Positions 1 to 7,215 of a stretch of 31,955 nt of DNA are shown here, in pieces. Location of the stretch: contig UQPP01000028.1 in NCBI GenBank assembly GCA_900543025.1, positions 1-31,955 of the forward strand. The letters are read 5' to 3'. The position numbers were made by a program, and so were the translations under genes. Position 1 is the first letter of the stretch. Each line of letters opens with the position of its first letter. The DNA is from an uncultured Collinsella sp. GTDB lineage: Bacteria > Actinomycetota > Coriobacteriia > Coriobacteriales > Coriobacteriaceae. Below the pieces are notes generated by a model. The model was not told where the DNA came from. It was given only the letters and a program-made list of their open reading frames with translations, and made no database searches.

Positions 1-1
1 C

Positions 2-40
2 AAGGCCAGGCTGCAGGCACTGCTTGAGAAGCACCTGTAA
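2..40 (+). CDS. C-terminal end of an unidentified upstream gene (partial)
   Basis: One frame is open from the window edge to a TAA and ends in residues ARLQALLEKHL. This looks like the helical tail of a protein whose body lies outside the window. A plus-strand terminator about 110 bp further on supports a plus-strand gene ending here. The fragment is too short to name a product. Confidence 0.35.
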   Translation, partial: KARLQALLEKHL

Positions 41-151
41 TACGCCGGTCATGTGCTGCCGTCCATGAGCGGTTTTGCACCGCTCGCCTGACTGCCGGAT
101 GCGGCGCGGACGACCACGGATAGTATGGTAGTCACAAACAGCCCCCAGTGA

Positions 152-190
152 ACGGGTGCGAGTCGCACAGACTCGCACCCGTTTTCTTCA
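152..190 (+). terminator. Intrinsic terminator for the upstream plus-strand gene
   Basis: A perfect 13-bp stem (ACGGGTGCGAGTC, 152-164, with its complement at 170-182) closes a 5-nt loop and is followed directly by TTTTCTTC. A smaller hairpin (GAGCGG / CCGCTC, 67-85) precedes it but lacks a T-run. The minus-strand operon ends at 218, so the two transcription units converge here. Confidence 0.85.
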
Positions 191-217
191 TTTACCTAGT
201 CTTTGCCACAAGTTTTG

Positions 218-1249
218 TTATGGATTTAAAAACTCAGATCCGATAGCACGTTCGTAAGACTGGATCGTTTCGGCATTTGCCCTCTCGATATCATTAAGCG
301 GTGATGTCATCGCATCAAATTCCTCAGGCGAGTATATGCCTTCATACCAATCCTTATTGTCGAAATACTCTTGAATCTTCTCATTCTTGAACTTGCGACC
401 ATGGCGTGCATATATTTCATTTCTTGCCAAGCAAAGCTCCCATGTGCTCATACCCATTTCTTCAATCTCCGCCTCGGTATAACGCCGTGAGTCGCTTTCA
501 GAAAGTAAGTAACCGTCTACCGTCGAACTCTTCGCATCACAGTAATAGGAAAAGCTATCCATAACCTTATGTGATTGATCATCAATATATGACACGACAA
601 CCGTACGGCTATCACCCGAATCGCTACCGAGCGTCGACCGATATGCGAGCTTGCAAACTCCGTCCGAACCAACTACAACACTCCGGGGGTTAGTCGAAGC
701 CTGCTCACCGTTCGTACCCGCTTCTTTCAGGGACCAATTCTCCGGCTTCGACAACGCCTCTGTCGAAGAGCCGGTCACCTTGACATTCACCACCATCTCT
801 GGAAACCCGGCGGAGTTATTTGATACCACTATTAATTCAGTTGCGTCCTCATCGTCGGCCTCGTCCTTTTCATCTGAGTTTTCCGACTCAAACTCATCGA
901 CGTCCGATTTATACATCGTATGCTGATAGGTTTGAGTGATTTCTGGTGATGAGTGCCCACTCCCGAATCGATTCCAAACATAAAAGCCGCCAACAATGAT
1001 GACGGCCACCAGGCCAATTATCACGATTTTATTTGAATCGAATCCGCCAATTAACCCAATTACTCTTTTACCTAGTTCGTTGCCAGAATCCTCCGCCGCC
1101 GCCTTCCCCTTCGCATTATCCTTGACATCGAATGGCATCCGCTCATTCTCTGTGGTCGACCGACCCACGCCAGAAGATACTTTCGCAGCACAAAAGGGGC
1201 AGTAAACTGTCCCCTCTTCTATCTCTGCGTTACATTTGGGACACTTCAC
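218..1249 (-). CDS. Zinc-ribbon / single-TM / YARHG domain protein
   Basis: A predicted 343-aa membrane protein and the last gene of the minus-strand operon. The N-terminus has a zinc ribbon (C3, C6, C17, C20), followed by a polar linker, one transmembrane helix at about 74-92, an acidic low-complexity stretch, and a C-terminal YARHG domain (RNEIYARHGRKF near 275-287). YARHG domains are typically extracytoplasmic, so the ribbon probably faces the cytoplasm and the YARHG domain the outside. A GTG start is chosen because AAGGGGAG lies just upstream and the ribbon begins at once; the TTG at 1264 has no Shine-Dalgarno. It starts 23 nt after the amidase gene. Role inferred: a membrane or surface component of the same system. 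Confidence 0.8.
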   Translation of the reverse strand: MKCPKCNAEIEEGTVYCPFCAAKVSSGVGRSTTENERMPFDVKDNAKGKAAAEDSGNELGKRVIGLIGGFDSNKIVIIGLVAVIIVGGFYVWNRFGSGHSSPEITQTYQHTMYKSDVDEFESENSDEKDEADDEDATELIVVSNNSAGFPEMVVNVKVTGSSTEALSKPENWSLKEAGTNGEQASTNPRSVVVGSDGVCKLAYRSTLGSDSGDSRTVVVSYIDDQSHKVMDSFSYYCDAKSSTVDGYLLSESDSRRYTEAEIEEMGMSTWELCLARNEIYARHGRKFKNEKIQEYFDNKDWYEGIYSPEEFDAMTSPLNDIERANAETIQSYERAIGSEFLNP

Positions 1250-1272
1250 TGTCTCCCCTTTCAAGCTGTCTT

Positions 1273-2106
1273 TTAGCCATCAACATGACGCCGATATTCT
1301 TGATAGTTCGACAGATATGATGAGAATTCCGCCGATGTATCCGAATTTCCCGTCCGCCACGCCTTGTGGTCGATAATCTGGCTCTTGAACCCGTAGTACT
1401 CATCGATATACGCAATTAGACCGTCGACAGCGATAAGCTGCTCTTCGGGGTAATCGCCCGATCCTCCAACATGAACCATCTCAATCCCAACGGAATAAGA
1501 GTTCATGCCGTAATCGGGATAGCTTCCCCCTATCGGTAACGTTCCGACCTTGTCATCTCTCGAATCATCGATTGTTCCATACTGCTCGTTCTTCCCAGCA
1601 TCGCCAAAACCGGCATGGTGCGCGATTTGATCGAGAGGCACGCATTGAACGATCGACCCATCTTTTCCAACAACAAAATGAGCCGCTACCTTATTGCCGT
1701 TGGACTCCCACCAATCGATGACACTTTCAGGGGAAGAATCGCCCTCCGTATCGTGCAAAACGATGTACTTCTGAAACTCAGGACCCTTAGGCCCATGCGC
1801 CAAGTCGGCGTAGTACCGTTCTTGAATGCTTGGCTGAAATTCCGAGCTCCCATCGATGGACGAAGAGCGGGATTCGTCTTGCCCTACAACCCCTGAAACC
1901 GCGTCAGCAACTCTCGCGTTGCAGATATCAAGCACATCTCCAACACCATCTGCACAAGCCGCCAGAACACAATTGCTTCCGCTGGATTTCACGACCTTTC
2001 TCACGCCAATACGACCGACCAGAACAATTCCCAAGCCGAACAAGAAAACGGCAAGCGCGGAGACGAGCCCCCGCGCCACCCATAAACGCCTAGAGCGTAC
2101 TTGCAT
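1273..2106 (-). CDS. Membrane-anchored N-acetylmuramoyl-L-alanine amidase (Amidase_2 / PGRP fold)
   Basis: A 277-aa protein with an N-terminal membrane anchor (about 12-34), a variable linker, and an Amidase_2 domain from about 112 to 265. The likely zinc ligands are H118 (IVLHDTEG), H247 (IIDHKAW) and an acidic residue at D256. Such enzymes cleave the lactyl-alanine bond of peptidoglycan, and the topology places this one on the outer face of the membrane. The start overlaps the end of the preceding small gene by 17 nt; longer in-frame starts would overlap it far more. No clear Shine-Dalgarno is visible, so translational coupling is likely. In context it could open the wall locally for a secretion machine (inference). 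Confidence 0.8.
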   Translation of the reverse strand: MQVRSRRLWVARGLVSALAVFLFGLGIVLVGRIGVRKVVKSSGSNCVLAACADGVGDVLDICNARVADAVSGVVGQDESRSSSIDGSSEFQPSIQERYYADLAHGPKGPEFQKYIVLHDTEGDSSPESVIDWWESNGNKVAAHFVVGKDGSIVQCVPLDQIAHHAGFGDAGKNEQYGTIDDSRDDKVGTLPIGGSYPDYGMNSYSVGIEMVHVGGSGDYPEEQLIAVDGLIAYIDEYYGFKSQIIDHKAWRTGNSDTSAEFSSYLSNYQEYRRHVDG

Positions 2107-2353
2107 ACGTGCTGACCACATCGCATGCCGTACTGATAAGGCCACCCGCCTCGAGCAGCTTTGCCGCTGCCGCTCCAAGCTGCCCAACCGCCTCATTTTG
2201 AGCGGTCGAATTTGTTCCTTCCATTGCCGCGTTAAGCATGTCGTGCAGTGAATCGAGATCGTCCGCCACCGTGACGCACACACCTCGCTGCGTCTCCATC
2301 TTCGACACCAACGCGTTCAGCTCTGCAACGAGCTGGCCGATGTTCTGACTCAT
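2090..2353 (-). CDS. Small helical protein, candidate WXG100/ESAT-6-like component
   Basis: An 87-aa protein predicted to be almost wholly helical: one amphipathic helix to about residue 44, a turn around MEGTNS, and a second helix rich in Ala and Leu. Length and helical-hairpin shape match WXG100-type type VII secretion substrates, and it lies in an operon with an FtsK/SpoIIIE ATPase. However, it has no Trp and no W-x-G at the turn, so family membership is not shown. The start is supported by AAAGGA 6 nt upstream. It sits 18 nt after the coiled-coil gene and overlaps the amidase start. It could also be a chaperone-like partner rather than a substrate. Confidence 0.72.
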   Translation of the reverse strand: MSQNIGQLVAELNALVSKMETQRGVCVTVADDLDSLHDMLNAAMEGTNSTAQNEAVGQLGAAAAKLLEAGGLISTACDVVSTYASTL

Positions 2354-2371
2354 TTCTGTTCCTTTCCGTTG

Positions 2372-2959
2372 TCACAACAACCCAAATAGCGCATTCGCAA
2401 TAAGCGAAATTACCCCAATACAGCACGCGCATAGAATCGCCGCCTGAGAAAGGCAGCCGCCTTTCGACTCCTCGGCTTTAACGGGAAGAGGATCCAGCAT
2501 CGCCTTCTCTTCTTCCATCAGAAGACGCTTCCGGTCAAGAGCCGCCCGTCGAGCATCCAGTGCATTTGAAGATCGCTGACTCAACTCGTCCACAGACGTA
2601 TCTTTTTCAATCATCTCGATATAGCAATCGATTTTCTTGATAAGCCCTGATAACGAAGAGGCAAGCTCGGCAGCGTCTTCATTCGACGCAATCGGTCTTA
2701 CCATGTTCGGAAGCGCAGCGCCGACGTCCTTCGCGTGACTCCCCGCAAGTCGTTTAGACAATTGCGAAAAAGCCTCCTGTGCTTGATGCGCCAGGCGATC
2801 TATCTCCGCTTTCTTTTTGTCCGCCATGTTCCTCGCAGAAATCGACTCCCGATCACAACGATCGCACTCCTGCTTAACAAGCTGGGCGGTCGACGCCTCC
2901 GATTTCAGAAATCGTTCTGCTTCGGACAAATACCTTTCGTACAAATCATCCCTGCTCAT
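2372..2959 (-). CDS. Coiled-coil protein with C-terminal membrane anchor
   Basis: A 195-aa protein made mostly of charged helices likely to form coiled coils (about 1-150). Its C-terminal hydrophobic segment, beginning CLSQAAILCACC, runs almost to the last residue, giving a tail-anchored topology with the body in the cytoplasm. The ATG is chosen because GGAGGAGGGG lies just upstream; it overlaps the end of the FtsK-like gene by 14 nt, which implies coupled translation. I do not recognise a named family. In context it could tether the soluble ATPase or the chaperones to the membrane, which is inference only. Confidence 0.78.
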   Translation of the reverse strand: MSRDDLYERYLSEAERFLKSEASTAQLVKQECDRCDRESISARNMADKKKAEIDRLAHQAQEAFSQLSKRLAGSHAKDVGAALPNMVRPIASNEDAAELASSLSGLIKKIDCYIEMIEKDTSVDELSQRSSNALDARRAALDRKRLLMEEEKAMLDPLPVKAEESKGGCLSQAAILCACCIGVISLIANALFGLL

Positions 2960-5651
2960 CGTCGCCCCTCCTCCATAATCGCGTTGCGACAAAGGGCATG
3001 AGCTTCATTGAGGGACGTCCCGAAGAAGCCTCCTTGTAAAGGACCCGGTTCTCTTGCCCGTTCCACTGGCACAGCGGGCCATCCAACTGCTTCGCTGCGA
3101 CATTCGAGCCAAACAGACACGCCACGCCGTCAAAAGACGACAGTCCCGATGAACCCAACTGCGCTGAAAGCGCTACGGGGTTTTGCCAATGGCAGACAAA
3201 GTGGATTCCGTGCATAGGAGCCTCGCGGAATACCTTTTGAATCTTCTGCTGAGCACCAAAGTCGAAAGATCCTAGTGAGTCCGCATTCGGCACCAACACA
3301 AACCGCTCCCGCCCACATTCTTCCCCGACATCATTTCTCTGAAGACAATTGGTAATCCATGCAGCCGCTTCGTCCGAAGGCACGACCTCCGGAGAAACCC
3401 CCGCACGAGCGCATATCTCCAGAGTCGAATTAGAAACATGGCGCGCGCCATCCTCCACTACAGCAAACTCAGCGCCTCGCTCATAGCGTGCAAGCGATAA
3501 AACAAGCGTTTCCATAACACACGCCGCAAGATCGACAGAATTCGGAAGGTCACCGAGCCCTGGCAGCGTTCCCCTGCCCACAAGAGCGATATTGCTTCCC
3601 GCAGCTCTTTCAAACGGGAAATATATCGGTGCCAACCCAGCAGAAACACCCCGGCCAAGCAAGGCGCTCGGCACGTTACCTGAATCTATGTCGTTCTGCT
3701 CAAGGAGGGCCTCAGTCAACTCCGGCAGAGTGCTTCCGTCGAAAACCACCGGTTCATCAAGGTGCCCTTTTGGCATTGCATAGAACTTGTTCCTGAGACT
3801 GTCCAACGTGGCATCCTCAGCAAACGGCGTAAGCACCGTCACATTTGCGCTCGGATTTCCGTAATCTTCGTTCAGAATCGCCTGTCCCCTGAACCTTAGG
3901 CTAGCAGCCGCCTCGTTAAAGGGTCCGAAAGTCGCCCGCGACTCCGCCGGCGAGTTTTTCAGTCCGATACGGATAGGAAACTGTGCGAAGAACTTGCCCT
4001 GGGAAATGGCAAGATTGGTTATCCCGCCGATACTTTGTGACGCCAATATCACGTGAATACCGTATGCACGATAGAGGCGAACGATGCGTTCCAAAAGTTC
4101 ACAGGCTTCCTTGCCTCTTGCGCCTTCTAAAAATAGCTGGAACTCATCAATGACCACAACGATACGCGGCATCTTATTCCCGCTATTGCGCCGATACTTG
4201 AGCAGATTATCTCCGTAAGGCTTGATCGCAGCGGCCCTCCGTTTGGCCTCGGCGGCTATGGAATTCAGCACATCCATGGCAAAGTCTTCATCGGCCTCAA
4301 GCCCAAATGCCTTTACCTGCGGTAGGTACTCGGGGGAATCCGGCGTGGGAGCCATGGGAAACAGGGTAACGCCCTCTTTGAAATCAAACAGATAGAGTTC
4401 CAACTCGTCGGGAGAATACCTGGCGCACAAACCGTAGATGATATCTTTCAACAGATTCGATTTACCCTGTCCGACCGCGCCGGTTATCAGTGCATTATGT
4501 CTTTGAGTCTCATTCGAGCCAATCGTGACATCAACCGTCTGGGTTCCACGCAGACCCAGCGAGAACGTGACTCCGTCCTCACTCGTCTCCATCCAATACT
4601 CCGCGGGAAGCACCGACTCGATCTTTACTTCGGGCAACCGCAGCTCTGCCGCTGATCGGGCCATCCGCTCGGCGGCTTGCGCCGATTCAATCGTGTCAAG
4701 CTCATAGAGCTCAACATCGTAGCCATCGTGACCCAGCCATCGGGCATGACTGCCCGAGAATAGTTCGAGACGCTCCGAAACAGGATAGGAACGTTTCTTC
4801 TCGCAATACCATTTGGGCAAGTCGTCCATCTTAGGTTGTATCATTAGGAAAGAAGTGCCTGCCTTTGGGGCCGCCTTCATCAGCGAGCAGATACGGTCGT
4901 ATTGCTCGGCAGCCATTCCCATCGGCATATCGTGGATCACAACGAGCTGGTACTTCTCGACCGGCATTCCGACCCGTTGGTGATATACCGCCAGGCTCTC
5001 ATCGTCTGACAGCAACTCGTTGTTGATTTGCGTCACACGGTCGGTCAGCTCGTTAAGTAAGGCATCGAGTTCGCCTCTCGAATGCAAATACCTGACCGCT
5101 GCCTCGCCTTGCCCGTTCCGGCCAATCGTCGAAAAAGGAGCCTCGATGTTTTTTAGTGCCGGGTCAAAACTAATGATTTCAACTTGCGACGCTGAAGTCG
5201 ATAAAAGCGTCTTGGCCTCTACCTCGCGCACTACCCCGTCTGAAATGCAGCCCTCGCCTGAAACCGACATCACGATATTGCCGTGACCAAGCAACGGAAC
5301 GATAAAGGGCACCGTAAACAAATCGTCACGTTTTGAAGTTTTCGACATCGATCCAATCTGGATATACTCGGCGGCATTGAGGGCCGAGCCTTCCTCGATC
5401 GCCAGCAACTCGTCAACGGTATCCTGCACCCGCTTTTTCGAAAGGGCGTTGCGGCGCTTCTCCCGGATGCTGAGTTTATTGAGCGCTCGTGTTTTTGCCT
5501 CCTGTCTCTCCTTCAGCGTCATCTTCAACCACGTGTCAACGGAGGCAGATTGGGATTCACAAGCTCCCAGCAGATGAGCCTGGCATTCCTTGACCTCGCT
5601 GAGCGCTTGCCTCATTTCGGCATAGGTCTCTTCCAGCGACATATTGGCCAT
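2946..5651 (-). CDS. Tandem FtsK/SpoIIIE-type ATPase without membrane helices
   Basis: A 901-aa P-loop ATPase. Residues 1-100 are a charged coiled coil. Residues 110-340 look like a first, degenerate ATPase domain (a Walker B-like LVVIHD near 236-241, no P-loop). The central domain is canonical, with Walker A GAVGQGKS (391-398) and Walker B VVVIDE (498-503). The C-terminal third looks like a third degenerate domain (GRGTLPGLG near 690). Three tandem domains recall EssC/EccC of type VII secretion, but there is no FHA domain, no N-terminal helix pair and no FtsK gamma domain. It overlaps both neighbours (1 and 14 nt). It probably powers protein translocation; DNA pumping is the alternative. Confidence 0.85.
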   Translation of the reverse strand: MANMSLEETYAEMRQALSEVKECQAHLLGACESQSASVDTWLKMTLKERQEAKTRALNKLSIREKRRNALSKKRVQDTVDELLAIEEGSALNAAEYIQIGSMSKTSKRDDLFTVPFIVPLLGHGNIVMSVSGEGCISDGVVREVEAKTLLSTSASQVEIISFDPALKNIEAPFSTIGRNGQGEAAVRYLHSRGELDALLNELTDRVTQINNELLSDDESLAVYHQRVGMPVEKYQLVVIHDMPMGMAAEQYDRICSLMKAAPKAGTSFLMIQPKMDDLPKWYCEKKRSYPVSERLELFSGSHARWLGHDGYDVELYELDTIESAQAAERMARSAAELRLPEVKIESVLPAEYWMETSEDGVTFSLGLRGTQTVDVTIGSNETQRHNALITGAVGQGKSNLLKDIIYGLCARYSPDELELYLFDFKEGVTLFPMAPTPDSPEYLPQVKAFGLEADEDFAMDVLNSIAAEAKRRAAAIKPYGDNLLKYRRNSGNKMPRIVVVIDEFQLFLEGARGKEACELLERIVRLYRAYGIHVILASQSIGGITNLAISQGKFFAQFPIRIGLKNSPAESRATFGPFNEAAASLRFRGQAILNEDYGNPSANVTVLTPFAEDATLDSLRNKFYAMPKGHLDEPVVFDGSTLPELTEALLEQNDIDSGNVPSALLGRGVSAGLAPIYFPFERAAGSNIALVGRGTLPGLGDLPNSVDLAACVMETLVLSLARYERGAEFAVVEDGARHVSNSTLEICARAGVSPEVVPSDEAAAWITNCLQRNDVGEECGRERFVLVPNADSLGSFDFGAQQKIQKVFREAPMHGIHFVCHWQNPVALSAQLGSSGLSSFDGVACLFGSNVAAKQLDGPLCQWNGQENRVLYKEASSGRPSMKLMPFVATRLWRRGDDEQG

Positions 5652-6097
5652 CAGTCCTCTTCGTGCCGAAAGACAACCACTCGCGCTGGGCGGAGAAGTC
5701 TTCCGCCAATCCTGTAACCGTCTCGCTCTACTCGAGCCACCTTTCCATCTTTGAAGGCGTCGTCTGTCTTAATCAATCCAACGATTTCATGCTCATGTAG
5801 ATTAACCGTCTCGTCACACAGAACAGGCTCAAGCCCGTAATGGCTACAAACCTCGATAATCTCATCCACAATCGAAGACCTCAAGTCCTCTGACAGCGGC
5901 TCATTCTTGACTCTATCAACGGCAAGCAGCAGCTCACTGAATAATCCTGCATAAGCTTCGCCAGTGGCCAAGTCTTTGATTTTTCTTGAATCTGATTTGA
6001 GAGAAGCAAGAGACGCTCTGAGCCGTTCTGTACAGTCAATAATTGCTTGGCGATCCATCTCCAAGCTGTCAAGTGCTTGGTCCCAGCGCACGTCCAT
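5651..6097 (-). CDS. GrpE-like nucleotide exchange factor
   Basis: A 148-aa protein. The N-terminal half is helical and probably dimerises through a short coiled coil. The C-terminus carries the GrpE beta-wing signature, GYRIGGRLLRPARVVV, close to the end. GrpE releases ADP from DnaK. This copy is shorter than housekeeping GrpE (about 180-200 aa) and lacks most of the long N-terminal helix. It overlaps the gene before it by 1 nt (TAATG) and the ATPase gene after it by 1 nt (TGATG), so it is translationally coupled to both. It most likely serves the lid-less DnaK of the same operon. Confidence 0.82.
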   Translation of the reverse strand: MDVRWDQALDSLEMDRQAIIDCTERLRASLASLKSDSRKIKDLATGEAYAGLFSELLLAVDRVKNEPLSEDLRSSIVDEIIEVCSHYGLEPVLCDETVNLHEHEIVGLIKTDDAFKDGKVARVERDGYRIGGRLLRPARVVVFRHEED

Positions 6098-7206
6098 TAT
6101 TGGAGCCCTGTCCTCTTTGCAAGCTCTCCTAATTTACGGGCATTGATCATCCATCCGGTCGGTACAACAAAGAAGAATGCATACAGGAGCAGCCCAAAGA
6201 ACAGAACGAGCGTCAAGGGAGCGCCACTTGACCCGCTTATCATAAATAAGAAGGTCAAGCCGCAGAGAATCCAAAACCATCGGGCCGGTGCAATGTAGTG
6301 CCTTTTACGCGCCCAGTCGATAAGGCCCTCCATTTTCTCAATCCATTCCTCATCAGCCTTGTCGATATTTCCCAACGCGCGCATTTCACTAACGACAAGT
6401 TCAGCATGCTGGATTTGTTTCATATTGGTGAAATAGCCAGCATTATCCTTTGAGCTCATTTTGTTCTCGACATCCGTCTCTAGACACCGGCATAACGAGC
6501 TTAGGACGGGTCCATAATCCGGATGTGCCTCATGAAGATTGCGCGCCATAGTGAGGGCCTGGTCAAATTTCCCCTGAAGATAACGCGCATCAACCAAGCG
6601 CGCCATAATCGTATAGTCGCTCTTATCAATCTGCTGGGCCTTCAGAAACTCAGCCTCGGCGTCTGCGTATTTATCAATCATTATGTACGAGTCGCCCAAC
6701 AGCCTATGAGCGGTCGCCTGATTCGAGCCAAGCTTCAGCAACTCGGATGCAGCAAAAATGGATTCGTCATACTTGTCCATCGAATATGCTGCCAGAGCCC
6801 ACACAAGCCATGCTTCCGCATCGGTTGAGCAACTCCTTGTTGCCTCCCTAGCGGCAAAACAAGCGTTGGCACTCTGACCGTTTTTGAAATAATCTTTCGC
6901 TTCTGATGTCCAGTCTTTCTCGGCGGTTGCAGCACGGGCGTCTTTTTCCAGGTCCCTCTTGCTGTCACTCTTCCCGCTATCATATGTGGCATCGTATTCC
7001 AAGCGTTTTGAACTGTTGTGAAACAACGAATCTGCTTCATTTAAGAGCTGCATCATCCTTTCGGCGTTCGCTCTTTGCATAGCATCCGGAGATCCTTCGA
7101 GACGCCTGAAGCGCTTTCGTGTTTTCTTAATCGCCTCTTCAATCTCCTCAATCGGCGCATTCTTTTCCAGCTCGAGAATTTCATAGTAGTCAACAAATTC
7201 TTCCAT
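6097..7206 (-). CDS. J-like domain / TPR membrane protein with HPD replaced by SPD
   Basis: A 369-aa protein. Residues 5-75 align with a J domain (DYYEILEL start, helix II EEAIKKTRKRF, helix III with LNEADSLF), but the catalytic HPD reads SPD at 39-41. Residues 95-230 form TPR-like helical repeats. Two hydrophobic helices lie at about 303-345 near the C-terminus. J proteins deliver clients to Hsp70 and stimulate its ATPase through the HPD histidine, so this one probably recruits DnaK or clients to the membrane without normal stimulation (inference). It starts 9 nt after dnaK with GGGG upstream and overlaps the grpE-like gene. Confidence 0.8.
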   Translation of the reverse strand: MEEFVDYYEILELEKNAPIEEIEEAIKKTRKRFRRLEGSPDAMQRANAERMMQLLNEADSLFHNSSKRLEYDATYDSGKSDSKRDLEKDARAATAEKDWTSEAKDYFKNGQSANACFAAREATRSCSTDAEAWLVWALAAYSMDKYDESIFAASELLKLGSNQATAHRLLGDSYIMIDKYADAEAEFLKAQQIDKSDYTIMARLVDARYLQGKFDQALTMARNLHEAHPDYGPVLSSLCRCLETDVENKMSSKDNAGYFTNMKQIQHAELVVSEMRALGNIDKADEEWIEKMEGLIDWARKRHYIAPARWFWILCGLTFLFMISGSSGAPLTLVLFFGLLLYAFFFVVPTGWMINARKLGELAKRTGLQ

Positions 7207-7215
7207 CAGTGTCCC

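Noticed and set aside
2946..5651. Chromosomal FtsK/SpoIIIE DNA translocase
   Set aside because: It has no N-terminal membrane domain and no gamma DNA-binding domain, and its neighbours are chaperones and envelope proteins.
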